Source: Gonocerus acuteangulatus (taxonomy: Eukaryota; Arthropoda; Insecta; Hemiptera; Coreidae). Taken from it: a DNA stretch of 64,000 nt. Under the pieces are notes generated by a model. It was given only the letters and a program-made list of their open reading frames with translations, searched no databases and was not told the DNA's origin. Within the stretch, counting starts at the first letter, position 1; each line of letters begins with the position of its first letter. The stretch is taken from NCBI GenBank assembly GCA_946811695.1, contig OX328127.1, forward strand, positions 46,916,982-46,980,981. Reading direction: 5' to 3'. This document shows, piece after piece, positions 20,318 through 31,381 of the stretch. Made by a program: the position numbers and the translations under genes.

Positions 20318-20396
20318 GGTCTGGATAGCGGAAGCTCTTGGAGGAGGCCAAGACCCAACTCGGGTTGTAGCGCCATTTAAGAAGAAGAAGAAGAAA
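20318..20396 (+). mobile_element. Non-LTR retrotransposon 3' end with (GAA)n tail
   Basis: TCTGGATAGCGGAAGCTCTT, GGAGGAGGCCAAGACCCAAC and TCGGGTTGTAGCGCCATTTA lead into AAGAAGAAGAAGAAG. From memory this matches the widespread 3' end of a LINE family in arthropods; the exact clade is not certain. Only the last ~80 bases remain. Confidence 0.6.
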
Positions 20397-20555
20397 ATGT
20401 TTAAAAAAAACATATCAGGTATAAAATAGACTATATTCTTTATTAATTTTTTTTTTTTAATTCATTACAAAAAAAATAAAATAAAATAATAACTAATTCA
20501 CGTACTTTATTTCAATTCTTTTGCCACATTCTTCTATTTTTAATATATTTTACGA

Positions 20556-21037
20556 ATGTTAGACCCGACACATAACGCAGGAATCAGAATAGCGACAGGT
20601 GCATTCAGATCTAGCCCATGTGCCACCTTGTATGTCGAAGCCAGCGAGCCTCCATTGGAGTACAGGCGGCAGGAATTTTGTTTAAGATTTTACAGAAAAC
20701 TCAAGTTTCTAAATACACCATGCACACAAACATTAATACAAAATCCATTTATTGCTATGTACAACCAGACGGGAACAAGACAAAGACCACTGAACATAAG
20801 GATACTTGACTACTCAGCGATCACAGACCTACTGACAAGTACTACGTACTTAAGACGTCAGCAGACTTACCGTGGAGGATAAATAACTTAGAAATTAACT
20901 TAAAAATATCAAAATTCAATAAACATAGTCCTCTTTCTAAACATTTTTACAAAAATGAGTTTAATTACCTTCTATGGTTGTATCCAGATCCAGAGGATCC
21001 TTCCTATAGAAAGGCTGTAAAACTAGAACAGATTTGA
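20556..21037 (+). pseudogene. LINE reverse transcriptase, C-terminal fragment (Jockey/I-like)
   Basis: The translation contains LDPTHNAGIRIATGAFRSSP and LYVEASEPPLEYRRQEF, the conserved block downstream of the RT domain in Jockey- and I-like LINEs. The first frame runs to 20882. After a frameshift near 20860 the protein continues PWRINNLEINLKISKFNKHS up to a stop at 21035-21037. The catalytic RT motifs upstream and a downstream RNase H are absent. It is a 5'-truncated, frame-broken copy. Confidence 0.88.
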
Positions 21038-21040
21038 AGC

Positions 21041-22155
21041 CGCTTCAATTATACATGAAGCTAGTAGAGCAAATGAAGATGTATTACATGTAGATTTGTA
21101 TTTATTAATTGCCTACTTTGTTATTGGTAGTTGATGTATCAAAATTCATTGATATTTTAATGACGGTGTATCACAATCTCTCGTCACGTACACGTTTAAT
21201 GAGGGAAAACCTACGGACTCTGATATCTGTGATGATTCAGAATGCCGAGACAAGCGTCATAGTCTTCGGCTTTTCGGTTGAGGCAGTCCTATCGTAATAT
21301 ACTCATGAGTTTTTTCTGGAACATAACTTATTTCGAATGATAAACTTAGGCTTATCTCAATTCTACAACCGATTTTTAGATATTTAATAATTTATACGAA
21401 ACGTCCAATACAACTTTTATCGTTGTGTTGGAGTATTCCAAATTAATTATCCTACTTTTCTACAGGGTGACACTACGGAAATTCTAAGTATTAATCTCTG
21501 TTATATGAGATGATCAACATATTCTACTATTAAGATCCATCCTCCTCGTATTTTGAGTTAATGGCTCGGCTCCCAAGACGGTGTCACCGAAATTAATGCA
21601 TATCGGATTAAACCCGAGAAATAATCATTTTATAAATCCATAAAATATTAGTGGATATCATTTAATTTTATTACTCCTGAAATATTGTGCTCAAATTACT
21701 TAAAATATAAAATATTAGGTGTTCAGTAATATAGCTTATCGCCTGAGAAAGCATGATTACTTTAGCTAATAACAGAGCTCACTAGGAAAACACATATAAA
21801 CCTAACTACAATAATTTTGAGATAAAGGACCATCTTAGTTTTATTTATGTAACAAATTGCAATGGCACGACAGTCGGTGGAAAACTAAAGAAATTGCTAA
21901 ATCCATATAAATCTTTGCTTATCTTCTTAGTGGCCACTTCTTAACTACACAAACTCTAGTTTCAATTAGTTTCTTTCAGTCTCTCCAAACCATTCAACTT
22001 TATTAACAGCAATAAACGTTTCAATTATTCCCGACTGCAAATTGAGTCGTAAACTTGCACTGGGTTCTTATTCGAAAAGAATAAGAACTACACAGTTTCA
22101 TCTCAAACGATTTAACATAGATTTTTTTAACAAATGCATTTATTGTTCTCATGAA
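21041..22155. other. Unassigned sequence
   Basis: No gene recognised. GGCTCGGCTCCCAAGACG near 21563 shares about 15 bases with a site near 37805, which may be chance or an old repeat. Confidence 0.45.
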
Positions 22156-22157
22156 CA

Positions 22158-22715
22158 ACAGTCTGTCACTCAGGAGCTAGATAACTCAGCACATTCCACT
22201 CCTACGTGGTTCATTCAAGCTGAACTTAATACTGTGGTTAAAATAACCAATATCAATACAAAACGAAGGAAAAATTAGTTAAGAAAACTAAACTTTTCTT
22301 GAAAACTGTTACAGATATCGCATCAAGAACTGTTCCGATCGTTTCATTGTGTAAGAGAACTTAAAAATATTGTACCTACAAGCTTATGAAGCAAAAACGT
22401 AAGCGTTACGATTCTGTTTCTGCGTAAATTTCACTCAAAGTCCATGCTTCGGTAGGCGGATACCCCTAGTTAACGAACTTGAGCTTAGAAATCACACAAA
22501 GTGTTTTTGTAGTAAATTTACTTAAAATTCGGTCCTTCGTTTCTGAGCCAGCTAGAAAGTGACCAGACATGTAATTATACGAAATTAAACCACTGTTATT
22601 TTTGTGATCTGTGGACCCTGAAACATAAAATTTTCTACTCGGCACTTCCGGATAGCGTCAAGAGGTCAACCTCATAAGCCGTTTTCTCCCTAAGGAGGGA
22701 GGGAGGAATCACGCG
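22158..22715 (+). mobile_element. Degraded Helentron-like element with mixed type 1/type 2 features
   Basis: The start, AGTCTGTCACTCAGGAGCTA, and AGCACATTCC resemble the type 1 left end. From 22378 the sequence follows type 2: ACAAGCTTATGAAGCAAAAACGTAAGCG, GTAGGCGGAT, GTTAACGAACTTGA, TCGGCACTTCCGGATAG, then CCTCATAAGCCGTTTTCTCC and GGAGGGAGGGAGGAATCACG. The (TA)n is absent. It is either a chimera or a third subfamily. Confidence 0.6.
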
Positions 22716-23100
22716 AATAAACATAAATATTATTGCTCATATATTTGAAAAGTGGTGCTGATTCAGTCGCGATTTTAATTTTGTATCAGTATAAAGCCAA
22801 CTTCTATCTGATCGACTTTGCTTTATTTTTTCACAGTTCCATGAATGCGACTAACAATAAGTCTATGTTTGTAGAAACAGCTCTTGTGGCCCTTGTCCGA
22901 TTCCTATCACTACAAGTGACTGGAGAACCAGTGAAGTTTCCAATTGAAGTGGGAGTTATAGAAGTGACTTCTACGACTCGACTCATAGAGGTAAAAGTCA
23001 TATAAGTCCCCTACCCACACCTCTATTTTGAGTTCAACTTATTTACAAAACTTTCAACGAATTTGCTCTGATCTCGACTTATTAATATCAAATGACTCGG
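22716..23100. other. Unassigned sequence with a 90-codon ORF
   Basis: The ORF at 22733-23005 (+) contains VETALVALVRFLSLQVTGEP and ends IEVTSTTRLIEVKVI. I recognise no family, and its start lies in AT-rich DNA typical of the background. Probably chance. Confidence 0.3.
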
Positions 23101-23220
23101 GACCACGAGTTATTGAATATATAAATATATATAATAATAATATTAATTATTAATAATATATATATTAATATGCAATAGAATTGCATATATATATATATAT
23201 ATATGCAATTCTACTGTACC
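23101..23220. repeat. AT-rich palindromic block
   Basis: Two palindromes: an A/T-only one near 23130-23165, and TAGAATTGCATATATATA...TATATGCAATTCTA at about 23178-23215 with TA repeats as its core. No element ends recognised. Confidence 0.8.
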
Positions 23221-23740
23221 TAAAATCGTTTTTGTGTAAGCTAGAGCGCAAATACACAAATATTATTAGTGTTTCTTATTGACAAAATCCTTATCGCTTC
23301 ACCAGGTTGATGTTATCAGCAGGTTTCCACTGAAGGATTCAAAAGGAAAGGGAGATTACATCCTCTGAAGACCAAAAAGACCCTACAACTCGGAAAAAAA
23401 TAATATTTTCCGGATGAAAATGGCCTAGATGGGAATGCTATAGATCATAATCTCAGCTGACAGGTGGATCTTTCAGCGGACTTAAGAACTATCCACCCCA
23501 GCTACATCAATCAGCTCTCTATATCCCCTTCCTTTTAGGGCAGAACTCCATTCATAGTTCATTCATTCCTCCTTGAAAAGGTTATACATCAGTGGTCACT
23601 AAACCTTTTTGTCTTCTAGACCACTTGCTTTGTTTCCCGATTTTGTTTAAATTCCATTTAAACAAATATTGCATTTTTTTCATATTGATTAACTTGTAAT
23701 CCGTTTTTGGCTGACGTGAATGTGCTAATAAGGTGTGGAG
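23221..23740. other. Mostly unassigned; hAT-like end near 23590
   Basis: CAGTGGTCACTAAACCTTTT at about 23591-23610, followed by CTAGACCAC, resembles a hAT-type terminus. No partner end seen. The rest is unassigned. Confidence 0.35.
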
Positions 23741-24104
23741 TCAAAAAATAAATATGTTTCTCTTTAGATGCCCACGACGCATACTAACTTGTATTGTTAC
23801 AATCTATATATATAAAAATCACCTTTAAGTTTGTCTGTCTGTTTGTTCTTTATACAAATCCACACCGTTTGACCAATTTGGACCAAACTTGGCACACATG
23901 TACTTCTTGATACGGGAAATCTCCTAGGCTAGGTCAAAATAGTCAAATTTCGAAATTTGGTCAAAAGTTTTGTTCAAGAAAAATTGGCTACACTGAACCA
24001 TTCATATTCTGACAGCCATTTTGAATAATGTCTCAAATTTATTTGTTGATATTCTTGATAATTAGAATAACTCGAACTCATTGATGACTTTACATCATTA
24101 TATA

Positions 24105-24158
<54 letters not shown>

Positions 24159-24489
24159 AAATCTTTTAGGCTTCACAGTTCGGAAGTAACGAGTTCCAAA
24201 CTGTCAATTAGAGAAGAGTGAATTGTTAAAAAATAGTAATTTTCTTTCCAGTGTTGCCTAGGTGGAGATTAGCAAGCTAAAAAAACTTTCTTCTTTTTTT
24301 GCGAAAAGTTTTTCTTTTGCGAAAAAAACTTTTTAATTTTAACCTTTGTATGTTTATACAAAAATGTTGTGATTATCTAAATTATAACCTTATATTCTCA
24401 GATTTTGGATTAATATTATATATTAGTAAGTAATTTGAAATATTAAGTATTTGATCTGTTGATTTGGAGTTTCCCGTTTGTTTTCCATA

Positions 24490-24640
24490 GTTAATTTTTT
24501 TTTATTTGCAAATTCCATTTTATCTCATGCATTTGCTTAACATAAACTATGCCTTCAACATTAACCCATGGATCTGTACAGAACTTTAATAATTTAAATA
24601 CTTTTAGTTCTTTACCGTACCACCTAAAATCATCTATATG
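24490..24640 (-). pseudogene. Coding-like segment, copy 1 (inside Helitron)
   Basis: The minus strand reads DDFRWYGKELKVFKLLKF, then CTDPWVNVEGIVYVKQMH and EIKWNLQIKKN before a stop. It is the left member of a tandem duplication with a period of about 290 bp (24358 and 24648 both start CAAAAATGTTGTG). I do not recognise the protein. Confidence 0.5.
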
Positions 24641-24779
24641 TAACGTACAAAAATGTTGTGTTTATCTAAATTATAACCTTATATTCTCAGATTTTGGATT
24701 AATATCATATATTAGTAAGTAATTTGAAATATTAAGTATTTGATCTGTTGATTTGGAGTTTCCCGTTTGTTTTCCATAG

Positions 24780-24930
24780 TTAATTTTTTTGTATTTGTGA
24801 ATTGCATTTTATCTCATGCATTTGCTTAACATAAACTATGCCTTCAACATTAACCCATTAACCTGCACAGAACTTTAATAATTTAAATACTTTCAGTTCT
24901 TTAACGTACCACCTAAAATCATCCTTGTGT
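24780..24930 (-). pseudogene. Coding-like segment, copy 2 (inside Helitron)
   Basis: The minus strand reads DDFRWYVKELKVFKLLKF, then CAG-stop-WVNVEGIVYVKQMH and EIKCNSQIQKN. The stop replaces the DP of copy 1, so this copy is broken. Confidence 0.5.
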
Positions 24931-24947
24931 GACATGATATTTGAACA

Positions 24948-25030
24948 TTTGGGTCATTCCATGTCAAATCAACCCCAAAAAATAGGATTTGAAACCCATG
25001 ATCTCAGATTTTAATGAAACTTGGCATGTT
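24948..25030 (+). mobile_element. Possible DNA-transposon end within the Helitron
   Basis: GGGTCATTCCATGTCAAATC followed by AACCCC recalls a motif I associate with transposon termini in several invertebrates. No inverted partner was found within the Helitron, so this is tentative. Confidence 0.3.
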
Positions 25031-25724
25031 CGTTCCTTTCATGGATATAAGTAAGAATATAAAATAGTTTTTCTCAATCTCAAATAGTTTAATTTTATGC
25101 TCTGCTAAAGTATTTCAAACTTTCCAGTTATCATCGATTGGACAAAGGAAGTGCACTTAGTTCTAGAATATAAATCATACCCATCGACCAATGTTGATGA
25201 CATTTTCTATGACAATATTTCAATAAATATGGAAGCCAGAAAAAAAAATAATATAAGCATAAAGTAATTACAAATGTTCTGAAAAAATCCTGAAGTGTTA
25301 AAATGCATTTTGTAAAAATTAAATATGGCGTTCCACACTAAGTGGAATATCATCAAAAGATAAAAAGAAAATCACTAAAATATTTTTTTATTATTATTCT
25401 AAAAGGTATACACTATCACATGAAAAAATAAAGTGTATGGTTTTTTTCACTCTTTATTTTTTTTCCGTTAAATACAAAAAATTGTTCAATTAAAATTTTA
25501 GCTAACAATATATTATTTTTTATAGTACAGCGATTTAATTTTAAAAACTATAAAAAATAGCCCAAAGCTATTCAGAATGAAATCTACCTACATTTACAAA
25601 ACATTCATTACTTCAGTGATGGGTTTGCTGGGCAATATAAAATGAAATACAACTTAATTTTTATCACATGTAACTGCACACCAGTAACTAACATTAAAAT
25701 TTGAAATATTAAGTTTTTGATCTG

Positions 25725-25990
25725 TTAACTTGCTGGTTTCAGTTTGTTTTCCATATTTGAATTTTTGATTTGCGAATTGCATTTTATCACATGCATTTGC
25801 TTAATAAAAACTATGTCTTTAACAGTAACCCATGGACTGTCCGAACTTATAGCAGGCTTAAAATCTACTTGGCTCAAAAGGAGAATTGTAGTGTTTGTCA
25901 TTAAACTAGCAACATTAGCAAACTCTACTGAGTTTTTTACATTTTTAGTTTTAGATTTGCTCATAACTTCCATTAGAGACCAAGGATTTT
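25725..25990 (-). pseudogene. Coding-like segment, copy 3 (inside Helitron), diverged
   Basis: An 82-codon minus-strand ORF ends SSDSPWVTVKDIVFIKQMH, then VIKCNSQIKNSNMENKLK. The core matches copies 1 and 2 (PWV.V..IV..KQMH.IKCNSQI), with changes such as VEG to VKD and YVK to FIK. The part upstream (NVKNSVEFANVASLMTNT) has no counterpart in copies 1 and 2. No family recognised; it could be the C-terminus of a transposase or a captured exon. Confidence 0.5.
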
Positions 25991-27430
25991 ACTCTTTCTC
26001 CCACCCTATCTACTACACGTTTGTCATGAGCTGTAGTAAAATATTTCCGCTAAAACTTTTTGTGAAATTTTTCTGAATGTATGTAAAGCAATCTTGACAT
26101 ATATTTATTTTTAAACTGAAACGATGGATTATCACTGTAAATAATTTCATTTTGACAAATCATTATTTGTTATTATTATATCATATAATCTTATCAAAAG
26201 TGCATATCAGAATTCATATCTTTATGTTTAGTATCGGAACAAATGAGAAAAGTAGTGCATTTGTTTTTGAAAAATAATGCTGCTGTAAATAATTGAACAG
26301 TTTCTCATGACCACAATCCTGATTGAATTTTGTTTTAACAATGGCAAGAATAAGCCATTGCAAGAACGGACGTTTTCTTTTCATTAATCAGTTACTTTGC
26401 TTTATTTGATTCATTTATATTCATTCTTTTTTTTTGTATTTCTTTCAATTAATTTATAATTTTGATATTATAATTTGTTTCTTTTTCAATATTATTGTTA
26501 CTATTTTTATTTTTATTATTATTATAGTTGTTATCATTTCGCTATCATATTTCTCTATTTTAATATTATTATTATTGTTATTATTATTATTATACTTAAA
26601 AAAAATTCTAAAAAAATGTATATTACTTTGATTGTAATGCAGGCAGTATTGGAAGATGGAACCTGCAGAACTTAAACAAACTCCCACAGTATAAGGATAC
26701 TATATTGTGGAACAAAAAAAGAAAAAGCCATTCAATTTGTTCCTCATATAAATCCACACTTTTTAGCGATTTTGACCAAACTTGGCACACAGGTAGGGGT
26801 CGATATGGGGAGTGTCATAGGCTAGGTCAAAATCATCTGTCAGCTTTCTGTCCATCTGTTTTTTCCTTATACAAATCCACACCGTTTGACCGATGTCGAC
26901 CAAATGTGGCACACAGGTAGGTCTTTATACGGGAAGTGTCATAGCAAGGTGAAAAAAATCTACCAGCTGTATGTTTGTTCCTTACAAGTATATAATATAA
27001 AGTTGGTGTAGCATGGCACACTGGGTAACAGCTAGTACAATATAAATTACGACCGATTTGAATAAATTAGTATTCTAGGGACGGAGTAAACCTTCCTTTC
27101 AGATGGACCTATTCAGGTTGTTTTTTTTTTAAAAAAGACATCATTCTCTTTAGATGCCCATGAATTTTACGAAGGTTCGTTGCAATATACCAAAAATTAC
27201 GGTTCAAACGTTTGCTAGGGGGAATGCTATGAAGCAACTTCCGTGGCGAAAAAAAAAAAAAAAAAACTCTTGCCTGAATCAAGTTAACAGACACGAATTT
27301 CATCACCGCTTAATTTTCGGTTACTAGTAGTTATGATCAATAAAGATTCGAAATATTATTCAATAATTCTTTAATGTGTGCAATGTCAACAGCTACCATT
27401 CCTTCGACGAGTACTAACAAAGACTGAAGG

Positions 27431-28204
27431 AAATGAAAGATAAATATTTAAAAGGAATATTTCAGTACATCATTGAGGCCATTTTCGGTTTGATTTGACG
27501 TTGGCAATACAGATTACGTGGTCAAATTTCGCCACAAATAGCCTTGATGCTGTTCTGAAATATAGATTGAAACGTTGGAATCAAAGTTTTAATGTTTCAA
27601 GAACTATATCCTTGATATTTCCTCATAAGGAAATCAGAAAAAAGAATGCAAGTCGCTGATTATTCACCTTGAGATGAGAACTGTTCTCCTAGATATTTTA
27701 CCTTGATAGAAATATTAAAATATAACGTTGCTATTGAACACATTATTGAGACCACCTTACCACAAGAATACCACAGAAGATTGTGGTTTGACACAGAAAC
27801 ATGATTGTGTCATATACAGTGAAATGTCAATGTACGGAAGGCTGGTTTCCGGATTTTTTAAAATATTAAATGTACAGTAAGTATTTTAATAAATATAATA
27901 TAATTATAATTAAATAATATTATGCATTAAAACTTACAGGACAGATAGACAGTTTTTTGCATATTTTATTTGTTTCTTGTTTTTGGTTCTTGTCACTGAG
28001 TGTGGTAATTATGCTATTCGTCAAAAATGCGATGCTCTGTTCTCTGAATTATGGTTTTGTCATTGTTTCTTCAGCCAGACCTAATGACAATTGTGAGAGT
28101 TACTCACGGATCTGTGGATTAGGCTGGGGCTGATGCAAACTAGTAAATGGAAGTATTCTTAAACATCCAGATTTCAGCTATTCACGAGTCTTCTTTTTTT
28201 CAAG
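27431..28204. other. Unassigned sequence
   Basis: Nothing recognisable. Confidence 0.5.
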
Positions 28205-28276
28205 ATTAAAGAGAGTGCGGCGCTAATAGCCCAGAAATTCATACAAAATAAACAACAACAAACATTAATGGGAGTG
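28205..28276 (+). mobile_element. Tail-only SINE insertion with imperfect TSD
   Basis: CGGCGCTAATAGCCCAGAAA followed by an A-rich (AAC)n-like run is the shared SINE tail alone. The flanks ATTAAAGAGAGTG (28205-28217) and ATTAATGGGAGTG (28264-28276) match at 11 of 13 bases, so this is an older headless insertion. Confidence 0.6.
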
Positions 28277-29148
28277 ATATGCACAATACTTTCTTAACGT
28301 ACTCGATTTTACTGAGTGAATTCATTCTAGATACCCATCCTTATATAGAATCGTCGTTCAGGGGTTTATTAAGCTACTTCTAAATAAAAAGGATGAAAAT
28401 GCGTTCCTAGAAGACCGAACACCAATAAAACTCATTGTTTTATAGAGAAACTTTGTAGATATGTGTGAGAACCAGAATGCAGCACGTTGAGGCGAAAGCA
28501 ATGCAAGTAGAAACTAAGAAAATTCCTAGATTTCCCTTGTAACTAATTATGATCCATTATACAACATATGTTGTACGTTTTGAGACTTACAGGTAAAGTA
28601 AAAGCAGTTCTGTGTTTACAGCTGGTTGCAAAGAAAGTTTCAACAATTATCAAACACATCAATATCACAAAAAAAAACATCGTAACATGTTCCACGTACG
28701 AACGTGTTCTAATGTCAGAAAAAGATTATGAATATGCAATTCGTAAAATGAATTATTTTTGTTGTGCTATTAAACCATATTCAAGCGAAGCCTTATTAGG
28801 AAATAATTTTTGGCTCTCTTTTACTTTACTGATATAATATTATGTTTATATTTTTGAATTAAAATGTATTGTTTTTAATATTTTATTAATGCATAGGAAA
28901 TTTTCAGACGTGTAAAGGTTGTTTTGAAGTGTGCAATTAGTACTCATGTTTCTTAGTGTAAGTGTCTAATTACAACATAAGCATAAATATCTGTTTTGTG
29001 TTTTCATGAGATCAGAGTGATCTGAGGGCCTTTGCGATATCCCTTTAAAATAATTTGATCTTTTCTTGAACGGTTCTCTTTGAATAAGTTTATTTTTATT
29101 TGTTAAAGTTTGCTTTCCATTTTGTCTACCAAGATGTGTTTTTTTGAA
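28277..29148. other. Unassigned sequence with an 89-codon orphan ORF
   Basis: The ORF at 28568-28837 (+) contains KVSTIIKHINITKKNIVTCS and SEKDYEYAIRKMNYFCC. It has a mixed composition unlike pure AT noise, but I recognise no domain and see no exon context. Undecided between a small gene fragment and chance. Confidence 0.3.
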
Positions 29149-29335
29149 TATATCGTCCCTGCCATGTCAAAATATCGAATATGAAAAATCTCGGTTTTAG
29201 ATCCGGGACATGCTCTTGGATTATGGAAAATACGGATGGTCGCAAATTTTCGAAACTCTAACCCCTTTGTAGAATAGCCTTTAATAAAGTATAGAATAAG
29301 AGAATTTTTCAATATATTACTTCGTCAATAGATGG
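29149..29335. mobile_element. Relic of the short TIR element seen at 47.0 kb
   Basis: ATATCGTCCCTGCCATGTCA, then AATATCGAATATG, CTAACCCCTTTGTAGAATAG and TTTTTCAATATATTACTT, are collinear with 47029-47200. The right inverted end is missing here. Confidence 0.7.
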
Positions 29336-29399
29336 AATATGTTCGTTCCTATTTTCGCTTTAAGTATAAACATAAAATGAACAAAACATTCTGAGCGAA

Positions 29400-29530
29400 T
29401 TTCTTTTCAAGACTTTACGAAGGAATTAAGCAGTTGAGTTCGTACTGAAGAAGAGATTTTGAAAATTTTCTTCAAATCTTAATCCAGAAAACCTACCGAA
29501 AATGACACCTGTTAAACGTAATGCTTATAA
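29400..29530 (-). mobile_element. Type 1 Helentron-like fragment, terminal part
   Basis: GAAAATTTTCTTCAAATCTT, then CCTACCGAAAATGACACCTG and TTAAACG, match the hairpin-proximal part of copy A (4130-4195). Degenerate. Confidence 0.6.
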
Positions 29531-31204
29531 TTATATTGAATTCCTTCAAGATTCTCTGAGGACTAATACGTAAATCCTGGAGTTGCTAGTCAGCAGATCA
29601 ATACGAGTGAGGTTAGCATTACGAAATCTTATGCTAATAAATAATTCTTTTAAACTTATTTTAAAAAATACTAACGTAAAGTCTACTATTAAAGAAACAA
29701 AACACAATTTAAAACGAATCAATAATTGAACTAAAATGAGTTTAAAATTTGAAATCCACATATAGAGGATATGTAGAGACAAACAAATAATAAAATCATA
29801 TCCAAAACGTTTAAAATGAGCGCTAAAAATGAACACAAATTTAAAAAGAGTTTTCATTGACAAATTAAAATGATACAAAATATTCACTTTGAAAAATATG
29901 AAAAAAATACCGCACAAAGACCATTCTAGTACAAAATGGGGAATTAGATTTAAAAAACGACGATCTAGGTCACTATTTTATCAACAAATGAACTTTTAAG
30001 AAAAATCAGAGCCACGCTGTACTGCAGGTTTCAAGAATAGGTATCAAATCCCTACTATTTAAATATCAAAATTATTTATTTTTTAAATACCTGAACAGCT
30101 CCAACGAAGAGGTGGCCTGCTCCTGAAAAAATGTTAATTTATTAATTATTTCTCCATGATGACTTAAATCATACAAAGGTAGAAAATAAAAACAAAATTA
30201 TGAATAATAGAAAAATGGAATTTCGTCTGATAATAATAATGTTTTAGGAAATAAAATAAATCAGTACACAATTATCATGAGATCAAACAGTTAGGTGTTT
30301 TTTTTTATTACTATTATCATTGTATTGCAAGAGGAATAATTTAAAATTAATAATCTCATATTTTGGGAATAGGAAAGAATTACAAATTAGTTAAAAGTTT
30401 TTTTTGCAAGGCGAGCAAAGCTCACTCAAATGTTTCATCGCGAGTAGACTAGTATAAACTATATGAAAACAAAGAAGTGTAATAACAAAGAGAGAGAAAC
30501 AAAGAGAAAATAAAATAACGACTTTTCAATTCATAGGAAGTAATGTCAACAGAATTGGATAATTTCTGAAGACGCTAGAGCAACGACAGTACTATCACAA
30601 TCGCAGCCGACCTATTAGGTGACCGCGTCCGCGGTTTTATCAGTACTTGGTATCTCCAACATGCGCAGTGAAAAATAAAGAAATATTTAAATATGTACTA
30701 TTCATTCTTATGAGTGTGTTTGTATACATATATGTGAATCTAATTATAATATATATATATGTTTTACAATAAAAAAAGAAGAAACAAATAAATAAATCCG
30801 TTTTGTCTCCACTTTAGTAATATTTTTTACTCAACCCAAACGAAATAAGTTGATATTTTGCCCTAGAGCCTATTATTTTAATAATATAATTTAGAAAATT
30901 AGCTATTTCATTTTGTAATAAAATGATTTTTATTTAAGGGAGTATCATTACCTTTATTTATATACATATGCAATAAAGTATATCGGCTTCTATGGTGAAT
31001 ACCATTGTATTCGTTTTGAATAGAAATCAAGCAAGAAAAATAGGAAATTGTCATTATATTTATGTTTTGGATTTGTCAATAGTGAGACGGTGACCCTAGT
31101 AAGGACAGAATAAAACAGTGATACCAAGGCGCTTCCTTGGTGAAAGTGTACGAACAAGGTCGTCACTCCGACATCCGGTTCTCTGTACAGCACAGCGTGT
31201 AGTA
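29531..31204. other. Unassigned AT-rich sequence
   Basis: The largest frame is a 123-codon minus-strand ORF (29546-29917) rich in F, I and L, as expected by chance from AT-rich DNA. No repeat recognised. Confidence 0.45.
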
Positions 31205-31220
31205 TAAATAACACAAATAT

Positions 31221-31317
<97 letters not shown>

Positions 31318-31381
31318 GGTATGCTCGCTCTCTAGCTGGCTCAAAAATGGTCCACTTTTGATGAAATTTGAACACGAAAAA
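31205..31381 (-). mobile_element. Type 2 Helentron-like fragment with (TA)n
   Basis: (TA)n with a (GT)n interruption (31221-31311) is followed by GCTCGCTCTCTAGCTGGCTC, AAAAATGGTCC and TTTTGATGAAATTTG, the sequence beside the (TA)n of type 2 copies. Truncated by the type 1 copy that starts at 31382. Confidence 0.7.

Larger units (their letters stand above)
23803..27035 (+). mobile_element. Helitron, ~3.2 kb, non-autonomous, with cargo
   Basis: Starts TCTATATATATAAAAATCAC at 23803 and ends GGCACACTGGGTAACAGCTA with CTAG at 27032-27035. A precedes and T follows, and the flanks are the two halves of one type 1 element. Both ends carry the repeats seen in the short Helitron (TATACAAATCCACACCGTTT, CCAAACTTGGCACACA). 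The interior holds (TA)n at 24109-24154, three copies of a coding-like segment, and a GGGTCATTCCATGTC motif. No Rep/helicase was found. The interior could be captured host DNA or nested transposons. Confidence 0.8.
23741..27430 (+). mobile_element. Helentron-like element, type 1, copy F (degenerate, split by a Helitron)
   Basis: The left flank at 23755-23802 (TTCTCTTTAGATGCCCACGA...TTGTTACAA) matches the type 1 subunit up to GTTACAA. The right flank from 27036 (TACAATATAAATTACGACCG) continues that subunit, which in the clean copy D reads GTTACAATACAGCAGAAATT. Further subunit, AGTTAACAGACA, CGATAAAGATT-like and CTACCATTCCTTCG parts follow to about 27430. The Helitron lies exactly between A and T. 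Confidence 0.7.

Noticed and set aside
21563..21580. Shared CTCGGCTCCCAAGACG with 37803-37820
   Set aside because: The match is about 15-16 bases and does not extend; insufficient to call a repeat.
25744..26076. 110-codon plus-strand ORF
   Set aside because: It is antisense to the coding-like segment copy 3, which shows cross-copy conservation on the minus strand. The plus frame is not conserved.
29546..29917. 123-codon minus-strand ORF
   Set aside because: Dominated by F, I, L and K as expected in AT-rich DNA; no motif, no conserved copy.
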